Shown: piece after piece, positions 1-4,512 of the stretch
How the letters are laid out: each line of letters opens with the position of its first letter
Numbering within the stretch: the stretch's first letter is position 1
From: Actinomycetota bacterium
GTDB lineage: Bacteria; Actinomycetota; Acidimicrobiia; Actinomarinales; Actinomarinaceae
Assembly: GCA_002724835.1 (NCBI GenBank)
Contig: PBPX01000047.1
Coordinates: forward strand, 1 to 5,422
Reading direction: 5' to 3'
Length of the DNA stretch: 5,422 nucleotides
Made by a program: the position numbers and the translations under genes
Notes under the pieces: model-generated
Database searches by the model: none
What the model was told of the DNA's origin: nothing
What the model saw: only the letters and a program-made list of their open reading frames with translations

Positions 1-1
1 C

Positions 2-262
2 CATTATGAGGGTTTCGATGTAACCGAGATCACCGAGGTCCATCACTCTGACTTCAGCAGCCCCACAACAACCATTTGGGGACATGACGGCGAACCAAAA
101 GAGTCAATGGAGGGAGTGTACAATCTCACCTTCTTGTACTGGGTCGCTGATAAAGCTGGTCTTGAGGTAGACACACCTTACGGGGGTAGAGGGTCTAACG
201 CTCGCCACATAGTTAAACAACTTGTTGAGTGGAGCGGTGCAGATCCAGATGCCACAAGATGA
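2..262 (+). CDS. Hypothetical phage protein, C-terminal part (5' truncated)
   Basis: An open frame runs in from the left edge (first whole codon at base 2) and stops at TGA 260-262, giving 86 residues of a longer protein. The visible part is HYEGFDVTEITEVHHSDFSS followed by a TTTIWGHDGEP segment, then a more helical part with LTFLYWVADKAG and a conserved-looking PYGGRGSNARHIVKQLVEW near the end. The mix of polar and hydrophobic residues is that of a soluble folded protein; no membrane segment is visible. I do not recognise the family. Its end overlaps the next gene, whose likely start is at 249, so the two are probably co-transcribed and translationally coupled. That the frame is coding is supported by its uninterrupted length to the window edge and by the tight junction. 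No start or ribosome binding site can be judged because the beginning lies outside the window. Confidence 0.75.
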   Translation, partial: HYEGFDVTEITEVHHSDFSSPTTTIWGHDGEPKESMEGVYNLTFLYWVADKAGLEVDTPYGGRGSNARHIVKQLVEWSGADPDATR

Positions 263-524
263 CCCGCAACTAGAAGCCAAGATCTTGGACTTCTGGTATG
301 CGACTATTCGGCTGGAGCAAGCAGCAAAGGGTTGCGCTGACTTGTTCCAGTCGATTGTCATGCCCGAGGCAGCCTTGGACAGAGTTTATGAACGTGCCAC
401 TTACCTCCATGCCCTTGGGGGTAATGCAGAAATAGCTAGAGAAGCAGTATCAAAATATATAGGTCCTAACAGGACACACTATTTCGTGGAAATTCCACAG
501 AAAGAAGAAGAAGGAAATGAGTAG
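249..524 (+). CDS. Hypothetical small phage protein, 91 aa
   Basis: A 91-residue protein from ATG 249, beginning MPQDDPQLEAKILDFWYATI. The start is not certain: the frame is open further up, with GTG at 237 and TTG at 222 as alternatives. ATG 249 has a GGAG at 231-234 (a rather long spacing) and overlaps the preceding stop by 14 bases; GTG 237 sits too close to that GGAG. The protein appears mostly helical (residues 8-70), with no membrane segment, and ends in a charged KEEEGNE tail. That tail is encoded by the repeated palindrome at 486-498 (read as VEIPQ) plus the ribosome binding site of the next gene, so the C-terminus may be shaped by DNA signals rather than by protein function. Family not recognised. 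It overlaps the DUF932 gene by 8 bases (ATGAGTAG), as expected for an operon. Confidence 0.75.
   Translation: MPQDDPQLEAKILDFWYATIRLEQAAKGCADLFQSIVMPEAALDRVYERATYLHALGGNAEIAREAVSKYIGPNRTHYFVEIPQKEEEGNE
486..498 (+). promoter_or_regulatory. Palindromic site 1, GTGGAAATTCCAC (operator/stoperator-like)
   Basis: Exact copy of the 13-base near-palindrome: 6-base arms GTGGAA/TTCCAC around a central A, followed by AG. It lies inside the last codons of the 91-aa gene, where it is read in frame as V-E-I-P-Q, and 18 bases before the ATG of the DUF932 gene. Its downstream flank (AGAAAGAAGAAG) nearly matches that of the copy at 1547. Its upstream flank (TTTC) matches that of the copy at 2241. Function is inferred from recurrence only. 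Confidence 0.65.
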
Positions 525-1542
525 CAAAATACAACCATTAGACGCACAGCACATGCGATTCGCAGAATCGGCATGGCACAACTTAGGGAAGGTAGGAGAA
601 ATCGACCACGCCGAATCACTTTCGGCGCTGGACTGGGCTGATGCATATTTGGATGCACCATTCTTTATGCACGAAGCAGAGAACCCAATGTACGAACCAG
701 AGTTCCATGAGTTTGAGAACGCTAGGACTGTAATCCTTAAGCATTACCCTGTGGCCCACGGCCACCACACACCTAGGTACAAGCTGGTGCAGCATTCGTT
801 CTTGACCAGAGAACTGCTTCCCAAGCTGATTGACGCTGGATTGGTTCAATCTATCGAATCCATAGGTACTTACAGCAACGGTGAGGCTGCGTTTGTGTCA
901 GTCCGTTTACCTAACGACATCAAGATTGACGGCTATTCGGAGATCCATAACGTCATCAACTTGACCAATGGCTACGACAAGTTGCCGTTGTCCCTAACAA
1001 ATAGTTTGGGGATTGTTGTCTGTGCTAACACGATGCAGACCAATGTCTTGAATGTACCCTCATGGCATACCTTTAAGCACATAGGCACGCCTGCCGAGTT
1101 GATGAGCGAGGCTGTGTCTGAGCTAGTCAAGCGATACTACTTGGGAACTGAGTATTCCAATCGGGTTCAGCGCCTGCTTGATAAAAAGTTTGTTGACGCT
1201 GAGTTCGACAAACTCATTAGGCAAGTTATTGGTGACCAACCAAACAAATACAAGGTCCATGATGATGGGCCAAGGGTTACACGAGCGTGGACTGAGTGGG
1301 ACAATAAGCGCAACCAGATGCAGTGGCGCTATCAAGAGGATCCCAACAACACCCACATTATCGGGACTGCTTGGGGGGCTCTTATGGCTGTGCAGGCGTA
1401 TGAGCAGAAGGATCTGCGAGTAAGTAAGGCCAGTGGGTCTAAGAATGAGCGCCATCACCGCAATGTTGTGATGGGCAAGTTACCTCTGACCGAGAAGGCT
1501 GTGCAGGCTCTGGAAGTTAAGCACATCTTGGCAGGAGTGTAG
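517..1542 (+). CDS. DUF932 / TIGR03299-type phage-plasmid protein
   Basis: A 341-aa protein that I assign to the DUF932 family (phage/plasmid-like protein, TIGR03299). Visible family features in order: AWHNLGKV near residues 19-26; YKLVQHSF (88-95), then the LLPKLIDAGLVQSIESIGTY segment (100-119) with NGEAAFVSVRLP (121-132); a central INLTNGYDKLPLSLTNS stretch; the hallmark VVCANTM (167-173) followed by HTFKHIG (184-190); and a helical C-terminal half ending with GTAWGALMAVQAY (283-295). Members are common in phages, prophages and plasmids. Their biochemical role is not established, so none is given here. Length is in the usual range and the protein looks complete. ATG 517 is preceded by a purine-rich AAGAAGAAGGAA and overlaps the upstream stop by 8 bases. 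The stop at 1542 is followed after 4 bases by another copy of the palindromic site. Confidence 0.9.
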   Translation: MSSKIQPLDAQHMRFAESAWHNLGKVGEIDHAESLSALDWADAYLDAPFFMHEAENPMYEPEFHEFENARTVILKHYPVAHGHHTPRYKLVQHSFLTRELLPKLIDAGLVQSIESIGTYSNGEAAFVSVRLPNDIKIDGYSEIHNVINLTNGYDKLPLSLTNSLGIVVCANTMQTNVLNVPSWHTFKHIGTPAELMSEAVSELVKRYYLGTEYSNRVQRLLDKKFVDAEFDKLIRQVIGDQPNKYKVHDDGPRVTRAWTEWDNKRNQMQWRYQEDPNNTHIIGTAWGALMAVQAYEQKDLRVSKASGSKNERHHRNVVMGKLPLTEKAVQALEVKHILAGV

Positions 1543-1546
1543 ATCT

Positions 1547-1559
1547 GTGGAAATTCCAC
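1547..1559 (+). promoter_or_regulatory. Palindromic site 2, GTGGAAATTCCAC (operator/stoperator-like)
   Basis: Exact copy of the site, here within a longer 17-base palindrome CTGTGGAAATTCCACAG (1545-1561). It sits in the 36-base gap between the DUF932 stop (1542) and the next ATG (1579), just upstream of the AAGGAGG ribosome binding site at 1568-1574. Its downstream flank GAAAGACAAGGAGG resembles that of site 1. This copy is in a true intergenic gap, which shows that the repeat is not merely a conserved peptide motif. Confidence 0.7.
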
Positions 1560-1578
1560 AGAAAGACAAGGAGGGCCA

Positions 1579-1815
1579 ATGGGTCAATTAACTGACGAGC
1601 AGAATGAGATCTTGCTTGAGCTATTCGATACCGTCCATGACTCGATGCACATGATGAGACTCATGGCTCAGTCGATGGAAGAAGCAGTGGTGGAAACGGA
1701 ACACTGCTTGTTGATGGCGTTGAGGGCTCTAAATGCAGAGGACGAACTCTTTCGCAAGCCCACAATTTGTTCAGATAATGTAATTAAATTCCCAGAAGGA
1801 GGGAGAAATGAATGA
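1579..1815 (+). CDS. Hypothetical acidic, helical protein, 78 aa
   Basis: A 78-aa protein beginning MGQLTDEQNEILLELFDTVH. ATG 1579 has an excellent ribosome binding site (AAGGAGG at 1568-1574, 4 bases away). Residues 5-55 are predicted by eye to be almost entirely helical, with leucine and methionine at heptad-like spacing (LLELFDTVHDSMHMMRLMAQ), so a short coiled coil or helical hairpin is likely. The overall charge is acidic. There is no membrane segment, metal motif or recognisable domain. The C-terminal KFPEGGRNE is encoded over the ribosome binding site of the next gene. It overlaps the following gene by 8 bases (ATGAATGA), so the two are probably translated together. Family not recognised. 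Confidence 0.8.
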   Translation: MGQLTDEQNEILLELFDTVHDSMHMMRLMAQSMEEAVVETEHCLLMALRALNAEDELFRKPTICSDNVIKFPEGGRNE

Positions 1816-2041
1816 GGTTACAGAGTCCAATGGGTACCCCATTATTCACAAGGTACCGATAGGTAATGATCCTGGCTGGTTCAGGATCATGGTGCAGCGC
1901 CCTAAGGAGCGATGCCCATTCCCTGAAGCTCCGTATGTCGTAGCGGTGAAAGACTTCAACCGACTCGACTACGACGGATGGGCCTATGCCGTGTCGTATG
2001 ACCTAAGTTTTGAAGCAGCAGTCGAACTGCTCAACAAGTAA
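1808..2041 (+). CDS. Hypothetical protein, 77 aa
   Basis: A 77-aa protein beginning MNEVTESNGYPIIHKVPIGN. ATG 1808 is preceded by AGAAGGAGGGAGAA, a strong ribosome binding site, and overlaps the previous stop by 8 bases. The sequence alternates short beta-like stretches (YPIIHKVPI, WFRIMVQRP, PYVVAVKDF) and ends with a helix-like FEAAVELLNK, which suggests a small alpha/beta fold. It is rich in aromatic residues and proline, with a WAYAVSYDLSFEAA segment near the end. No catalytic motif is visible and I do not recognise the family. The stop at 2041 is 10 bases before the next start. Confidence 0.8.
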   Translation: MNEVTESNGYPIIHKVPIGNDPGWFRIMVQRPKERCPFPEAPYVVAVKDFNRLDYDGWAYAVSYDLSFEAAVELLNK

Positions 2042-2051
2042 AGGATAACTC

Positions 2052-2192
2052 ATGGAGTACTTTTCTATAGACCCACCAGATGATCCCTATGCGGACATGA
2101 CTGAAGAGGAATATGACGAGATGATGGAAGCTCGTGAAATTGCTGAGTCATTGTATTGGGATAGAAAAATAGATGAGGCCAGAGGGAACTAG
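2052..2192 (+). CDS. Small, strongly acidic peptide, 46 aa
   Basis: A short open frame of 46 codons, ATG 2052 to TAG 2190-2192, beginning MEYFSIDPPDDPYADMTEEE. It is supported by an AAGGA at 2041-2045 with good spacing and by its fit: it fills the space between the previous stop (2041) and the ATG at 2193, which follows its stop codon directly. By my count it has 16 Asp/Glu and 4 Lys/Arg, a net charge near -12. The second half (TEEEYDEMMEAREIAESLYW) looks like one long amphipathic helix. Function unknown. Very acidic small phage proteins are sometimes DNA mimics or inhibitors, but nothing in the sequence proves that here. Confidence 0.75.
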   Translation: MEYFSIDPPDDPYADMTEEEYDEMMEAREIAESLYWDRKIDEARGN

Positions 2193-2534
2193 ATGAACGT
2201 CTGGCTGGCTATTTGGCGTATTCTGGACTTCGCTTCTTTCGTGGAAATTCCACAGGAACAAGTTCAGATCGCTGAATCTGTTTGCTCGTATGAATGGGAG
2301 GACAGCGACTGTGTGGAGGCTCTGGGGATTGTTTGGTGTGAATCGCTAGGTAATCCTCGGGTCTACAACGGTGTTGACCACGGCCATTTTCAAGTAAATG
2401 AATTTTACTGGGCAAATGTTTTTGGTAAGAAAACTTGGGCTAAGCGGTATGACATATCAACCAATACGGCGATGGCTCATCACATTTACAACACTAAAGG
2501 AGCTTGGAGGCTCTGGACCTGTGGAAGGAAGTAA
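2193..2534 (+). CDS. Lysozyme / lytic transglycosylase-like protein, 113 aa
   Basis: The core (residues 40-112) resembles the lysozyme-like/SLT fold used by phage and actinobacterial peptidoglycan hydrolases. VEALGIVWCESLGNP (41-55) carries the probable catalytic glutamate E50, VDHGHFQVNEFYW (61-73) corresponds to the usual GLFQIN motif, and the end has RYDISTNTAMA (85-95), then a W-R-x-W segment and a terminal TCGRK. Such enzymes cleave the glycan strand of the cell wall. The protein is short and has no clear signal peptide; residues 3-17 are hydrophobic but lack the usual positive N-terminus and cleavage site. An early-operon position is unusual for a main lysin. Codons 17-21 (VEIPQ) are the repeated palindromic DNA site, so the N-terminus may be non-conserved. 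ATG 2193 directly follows the previous stop, with AGAGGGA upstream. Confidence 0.75.
   Translation: MNVWLAIWRILDFASFVEIPQEQVQIAESVCSYEWEDSDCVEALGIVWCESLGNPRVYNGVDHGHFQVNEFYWANVFGKKTWAKRYDISTNTAMAHHIYNTKGAWRLWTCGRK
2241..2253 (+). promoter_or_regulatory. Palindromic site 3, GTGGAAATTCCAC, inside the lysozyme-like gene
   Basis: Exact copy of the site with the same central A and a following AG. It is embedded near the 5' end of the lysozyme-like gene (codons 17-21, V-E-I-P-Q). The upstream bases TTTC match site 1, giving a shared 19-base string TTTCGTGGAAATTCCACAG. Since the gene it sits in is unrelated to the 91-aa gene holding site 1, the shared string is better explained as a DNA signal than as a protein motif. 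Confidence 0.65.
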
Positions 2535-2962
2535 TGATTACTAAAACTTGTTACAACGAAGAGTGCTCTCAGGAGAACCCTCAGCCACTCACCAATTTCC
2601 ATAAACAATCAACAGGCAAACTCGGCGTACGTTCACGCTGTCGTACCTGCCACAATCAAGCCATGCGTGACTACGAACGCAAACGGGGACCTGAATGGCG
2701 CAGAAAGAAAACTTTGCACCGATACGGGATAACTCCCCAAGACTATGACCGCATGTTTAGGGAACAGGAAGGTAAGTGCAAAATATGTGAAAAAATTCCA
2801 CAAGAGCGACACAGCAGAGATAGGCATCTCGTGGTAGACCATTGCCATACTACGCAGGCCGTAAGGGGCCTTCTCTGTCACTCGTGTAACCGAGCACTTG
2901 GAATGTTTAACGATGACCCTAAAGTGCTAGATAAAGCCGCAGCTTATTTGAGGAGTGCATGA
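2534..2962 (+). CDS. Recombination endonuclease VII-type HNH nuclease, 142 aa
   Basis: Matches the recombination endonuclease VII family (Pfam Endonuclease_VII; T4 gp49 is the founding member), whose T4 enzyme cleaves Holliday junctions and other branched DNA during replication and packaging. Visible features: YGITPQDYDRMFREQEGKC (64-82), the structural zinc ligands C82/C85 with the second pair C115/C118, the catalytic VVDHCHTT segment (D102, H103, H105), and the family signature RGLLCHSCNRALGMFNDD (111-128), then AAAYL at the end. An additional N-terminal Cys set (C6, C11, C36, C39) looks like a second zinc site, as often seen in phage members. I chose ATG 2534 (TAATG overlap with the preceding stop, GGAAGGAAG upstream); an upstream TTG at 2504 is less likely. 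Length is normal for actinophage homologues. Confidence 0.93.
   Translation: MITKTCYNEECSQENPQPLTNFHKQSTGKLGVRSRCRTCHNQAMRDYERKRGPEWRRKKTLHRYGITPQDYDRMFREQEGKCKICEKIPQERHSRDRHLVVDHCHTTQAVRGLLCHSCNRALGMFNDDPKVLDKAAAYLRSA
2787..2801 (+). promoter_or_regulatory. Degenerate copy of the palindromic site
   Basis: GTGAAAAAATTCCAC keeps both outer arms (GTG and TTCCAC, followed by A) but has a longer A tract, 15 instead of 13 bases. It falls within the endonuclease VII gene, where the right half is again read as I-P-Q. It may be a weak or decayed site, or chance within an A-rich stretch. The position fits the 0.5-1 kb spacing of the exact copies. Confidence 0.3.
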
Positions 2963-2963
2963 C

Positions 2964-3206
2964 ATGAAACATGATTGCCAAGGCAATCCTTCGCTCACCA
3001 ATTACGGTAGAGGGTGCCGTTGCGACTTATGTCGCTCTGCCAAATCCCTCTACGAACAAGAACGAAGGGATAAAGCAAGAAAGTATAAAGCTGAGAACCC
3101 AGATAAGACACCTCCGAAAAAACCAGCAGGGAAACGAGACAACCCCGTTGTCTATGCTGATGCGTTTACAAGAGGAGAAATATTGAGAGCAAGAGGAATG
3201 GCATGA
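2964..3206 (+). CDS. Small Cys-rich zinc-finger-like phage protein, 80 aa
   Basis: An 80-aa basic protein beginning MKHDCQGNPSLTNYGRGCRC. C5, C18, C20 and C23 (pattern Y-G-R-G-C-R-C-D-L-C-R) form a probable zinc-binding knuckle followed by a basic helix (SAKSLYEQERRDKARKYK). Small proteins with an H-G/x..Y..GCRC..CR core followed by a charged helix are frequent in actinobacteriophages. Their role is not established; nucleic-acid binding is a reasonable guess from the basic charge. I chose ATG 2964 because GAGGAG at 2949-2954 is 9 bases away and the start is 1 base after the endonuclease stop; the upstream GTG at 2955 directly abuts that site. The frame starting at 2971 within it is a shadow. 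It overlaps the next gene through ATGA. Confidence 0.8.
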   Translation: MKHDCQGNPSLTNYGRGCRCDLCRSAKSLYEQERRDKARKYKAENPDKTPPKKPAGKRDNPVVYADAFTRGEILRARGMA

Positions 3207-3535
3207 GCGAAGAAGAACCAGCTTGGGTGCAGCGCAAAGGTTTCACCGCTGTAACTGAGATGGAGCTTGAAATGTTTTCTGAAATCGCAGAGAACAATTC
3301 AGCATGGAACATAGATAGCCCTGCACACTTGCGCTACCTAGATAGGTTGTGTTGGGTGTGGGAGAATCAACTTAAAGTTCTCAGATACCTGAGGCGACAA
3401 ACAATGCTTGACCTATACCACGGAGGCTTCACGAAAGCCGAAGCTGGCAAGTTCATTAACCTCAAACGAACCAGAGCGCATGAACTGATAGAACAAGCGT
3501 CAGAAGAAAGATTACAGAGACAGACACCATTCTGA
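3203..3535 (+). CDS. HTH-like protein of unknown role, 110 aa
   Basis: A 110-aa protein beginning MSEEEPAWVQRKGFTAVTEM, with an ATGA overlap to the previous gene and AGAGGA at 3192-3197. Residues 20-65 look helical and are rich in Trp and Leu (LRYLDRLCWVWENQLKVLRY). Residues 74-98 (GGFTKAEAGKFINLKRTRAH followed by ELIEQ) fit a helix-turn-helix: FTKAEAGKFI as the positioning helix, a turn, and KRTRAHELIEQA as a recognition helix, similar in rhythm to the HTH of sigma region 4 or small phage regulators. DNA binding is therefore plausible but not proven. It is the last gene before a strong terminator and lies directly upstream of a copy of the palindromic site, which makes it one candidate for a regulator of that site. 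Family not recognised. Confidence 0.78.
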   Translation: MSEEEPAWVQRKGFTAVTEMELEMFSEIAENNSAWNIDSPAHLRYLDRLCWVWENQLKVLRYLRRQTMLDLYHGGFTKAEAGKFINLKRTRAHELIEQASEERLQRQTPF

Positions 3536-3547
3536 TCCAGCTAATCT

Positions 3548-3560
3548 GTGGAAATTCCAC
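3548..3560 (+). promoter_or_regulatory. Palindromic site 4, GTGGAAATTCCAC, abutting the terminator
   Basis: Exact copy, extended to the 17-base palindrome CTGTGGAAATTCCACAG (3546-3562). It lies 12 bases after the stop of the HTH-like gene, and its last base is directly followed by the first base of the terminator stem at 3563. As RNA it could itself fold into a 6-bp hairpin stacked on the terminator. This is the last exact copy in the window. Confidence 0.7.
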
Positions 3561-3562
3561 AG

Positions 3563-3597
3563 CCCCCACCTTCGGGTGGGGGTCTTTTTTTTGTTTT
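3563..3597 (+). terminator. Strong intrinsic (rho-independent) terminator
   Basis: A perfect 8-bp GC-rich stem CCCCCACC (3563-3570) / GGTGGGGG (3575-3582), capped by the very stable TTCG tetraloop and followed by TC and eight T, then further T-rich sequence to about 3603. It ends the left transcription unit. There is no T tract on the opposite strand, so it works in the + direction only. Confidence 0.95.
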
Positions 3598-3611
3598 CTT
3601 TTTCCCGCGAG

Positions 3612-3640
3612 TTGTTTTTCTGTAATCTTACCTGTAGGCT
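3612..3640 (+). promoter_or_regulatory. Possible weak promoter for the right transcription unit
   Basis: TTGTTT (3612-3617), a 17-base spacer and TAGGCT (3635-3640) have the geometry of a sigma-70-type promoter, but the -10 match is poor. It is considered because a terminator just upstream requires a new start for the nuclease gene at 3748. Transcription from here would begin within the following hairpin. Low confidence. Confidence 0.2.
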
Positions 3641-3672
3641 TCGGGGGAACCCCTTCAGGGGGTTCCCCCGAA
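3640..3672 (+). other. Large perfect hairpin, 14-bp stem (junction hairpin 2)
   Basis: TTCGGGGGAACCCC (3640-3653) pairs without a mismatch to GGGGTTCCCCCGAA (3659-3672), with a 5-base loop TTCAG. No T tract follows on either strand, so it is not a standard terminator. It may be an RNA structure in the 5' leader of the nuclease gene, a protein-binding DNA palindrome, or part of an origin. A 10-base palindrome CTAGATCTAG (3674-3683) follows it directly. Confidence 0.7.
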
Positions 3673-3682
3673 ACTAGATCTA

Positions 3683-3729
3683 GGGAGATGCCCTAGGCGT
3701 GACTTCTCCCCGCGTCTAGGGCATCACCC
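3683..3729 (+). promoter_or_regulatory. Leader hairpin 3 with anti-ribosome-binding-site loop
   Basis: The arms 3683-3701 and 3711-3729 pair over about 18 positions: GATGCCCTAG (3687-3696) with CTAGGGCATC (3716-3725) is perfect, GGG/CCC extends it outward past one A/A mismatch, and GCGTG/CGCGT extends it inward with two G-T pairs. The loop is 3702-3710, ACTTCTCCC. Loop bases 3703-3710 (CTTCTCCC) are the exact complement of GGGAGAAG at 3739-3746, the ribosome binding site of the nuclease gene. A loop-to-downstream pairing would form an H-type pseudoknot that hides this site. The structure is visible in the sequence; control of translation is inference. Confidence 0.6.
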
Positions 3730-3738
3730 ATAAACGCA

Positions 3739-3746
3739 GGGAGAAG
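3739..3746 (+). promoter_or_regulatory. Ribosome binding site of the Cas4-like gene, GGGAGAAG
   Basis: GGGAG lies 4 bases before GTG 3748 and decides that start, which has no better ATG alternative. The same GGGAGAAGC string recurs at 4496 just before GTG codons at 4506/4509, and at 5339. It is complementary to the loop of the hairpin at 3683-3729. Confidence 0.7.
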
Positions 3747-3747
3747 C

Positions 3748-4512
3748 GTGGAAATCAAACTACGGCAAAGCTGGATAAATACTTTCCTCCGCTGCCCCGA
3801 GCAAGCACGCCAAGAGCGACTGGGGCTGGTCAAGCAGAAAGAAACCTCCGACCTACTCAGAGGCAACGCAGTCCATTACGCTATCGAACAGGCAGGGCTC
3901 GAACAACTTCACTCTCAAACCACTGTCGGCCTAGATGTGCTGTGGGACATGGTGGACGAATATCTCTCCGCCCATTCTGTCCTTGTCGAAGTTTGGCGAC
4001 AGCCCTACGAAACGGTTGTCGATGTTTGTAGAGCCAACATCAAAGTTTGGCACGACGAGGTATGGCCTCAACTAACGCCAAGTGCCGTGGAGCGCACCTT
4101 CACCAAAGAGATAGGAACACGCGACGGTGTAACCTTGACCCTCACAGGAACCGCTGACTGGGAAGATGAGTCTGGGGAACTGTGGGACTGGAAGAACCCA
4201 TCACGCTTCTATGAGCCTTGGGAGAAGAAACGCTGGGACATTCAATCCCACGCCTACTGCTGGGCTTTGGACGCAGACAAATTCAACTTAGCTGTTTTCG
4301 CTAACGGCCAGTACCAACACATCCCGATAGAACGCACCCAAGAACACATCGACGCTTTCATCGAAATGTGCTGGTCCATCGTTCCGCTAATGACAGCAAA
4401 CATCGAACCTTGGCCCATGAACTGGCAAGGCTGGCACTGCTCACCCAAATGGTGTCCCGTGTGGCAGGCAGGCGAATGCCGTGGCAAGCACCTCGGGGAG
4501 AAGCCGTGGTGA
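3748..4512 (+). CDS. Cas4/RecB-like PD-(D/E)XK exonuclease, 254 aa
   Basis: A nuclease of the PD-(D/E)XK superfamily, RecB/Cas4-like branch (PDDEXK_1 type). Visible features: N-terminal SWINTFLRCPEQARQERL with C16; RGNAVHYAIE with the motif-I H43; LTGTADW (131-138 region) with metal-binding D137; LWDWKNPS with D147 and K149 of the D-x-K core; QSHAYCWAL with the Q166-x3-Y170 helix; and C-terminal C231, C236 and C244. One N-terminal plus three C-terminal Cys is the layout of the [4Fe-4S] cluster in Cas4 and AddB. Such phage enzymes degrade or resect DNA ends for recombination. There is no cas1/cas2 or CRISPR array here, so this is not evidence of a CRISPR system. GTG 3748 is the start, with GGGAG 4 bases upstream. 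It opens the right transcription unit, behind a structured leader. Confidence 0.9.
   Translation: MEIKLRQSWINTFLRCPEQARQERLGLVKQKETSDLLRGNAVHYAIEQAGLEQLHSQTTVGLDVLWDMVDEYLSAHSVLVEVWRQPYETVVDVCRANIKVWHDEVWPQLTPSAVERTFTKEIGTRDGVTLTLTGTADWEDESGELWDWKNPSRFYEPWEKKRWDIQSHAYCWALDADKFNLAVFANGQYQHIPIERTQEHIDAFIEMCWSIVPLMTANIEPWPMNWQGWHCSPKWCPVWQAGECRGKHLGEKPW

Noticed and set aside
2519..2526. CTGTGGAA as a further half copy of the palindromic site
   Set aside because: Only one arm is present, overlapping a purine-rich ribosome binding site where such a match is easily explained by chance.
2971..3186. A 71-aa frame within the small Cys-rich gene
   Set aside because: The overlapping frame from 2964 has the recognisable CxC..C core, a well-placed ribosome binding site and tight junctions with both neighbours, so this one is a shadow.
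486..3560. The repeated GTGGAAATTCCAC sites as a CRISPR array
   Set aside because: The copies are hundreds of bases apart with genes between them, and there are no spacer-sized intervals.
3640..3672. The 14-bp hairpin as a second terminator
   Set aside because: No T tract follows on either strand. It was kept only as an unexplained structure.
3674..3683. CTAGATCTAG palindrome as a separate operator
   Set aside because: A single 10-base palindrome without a second copy in the window. It is mentioned only as part of the structured junction.
3748..3760. GTGGAAATCAAAC at the nuclease start as a degenerate palindromic site
   Set aside because: It matches the left arm and centre, but the right arm is lost, so the palindrome is destroyed. 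The match is explained as well by a GTG start followed by a Glu-Ile codon pair.
3748..4512. Cas4-like nuclease as evidence of a CRISPR-Cas system
   Set aside because: No cas1, cas2 or effector gene and no regularly spaced repeat-spacer array is present. Stand-alone Cas4-like nucleases are common in phages.
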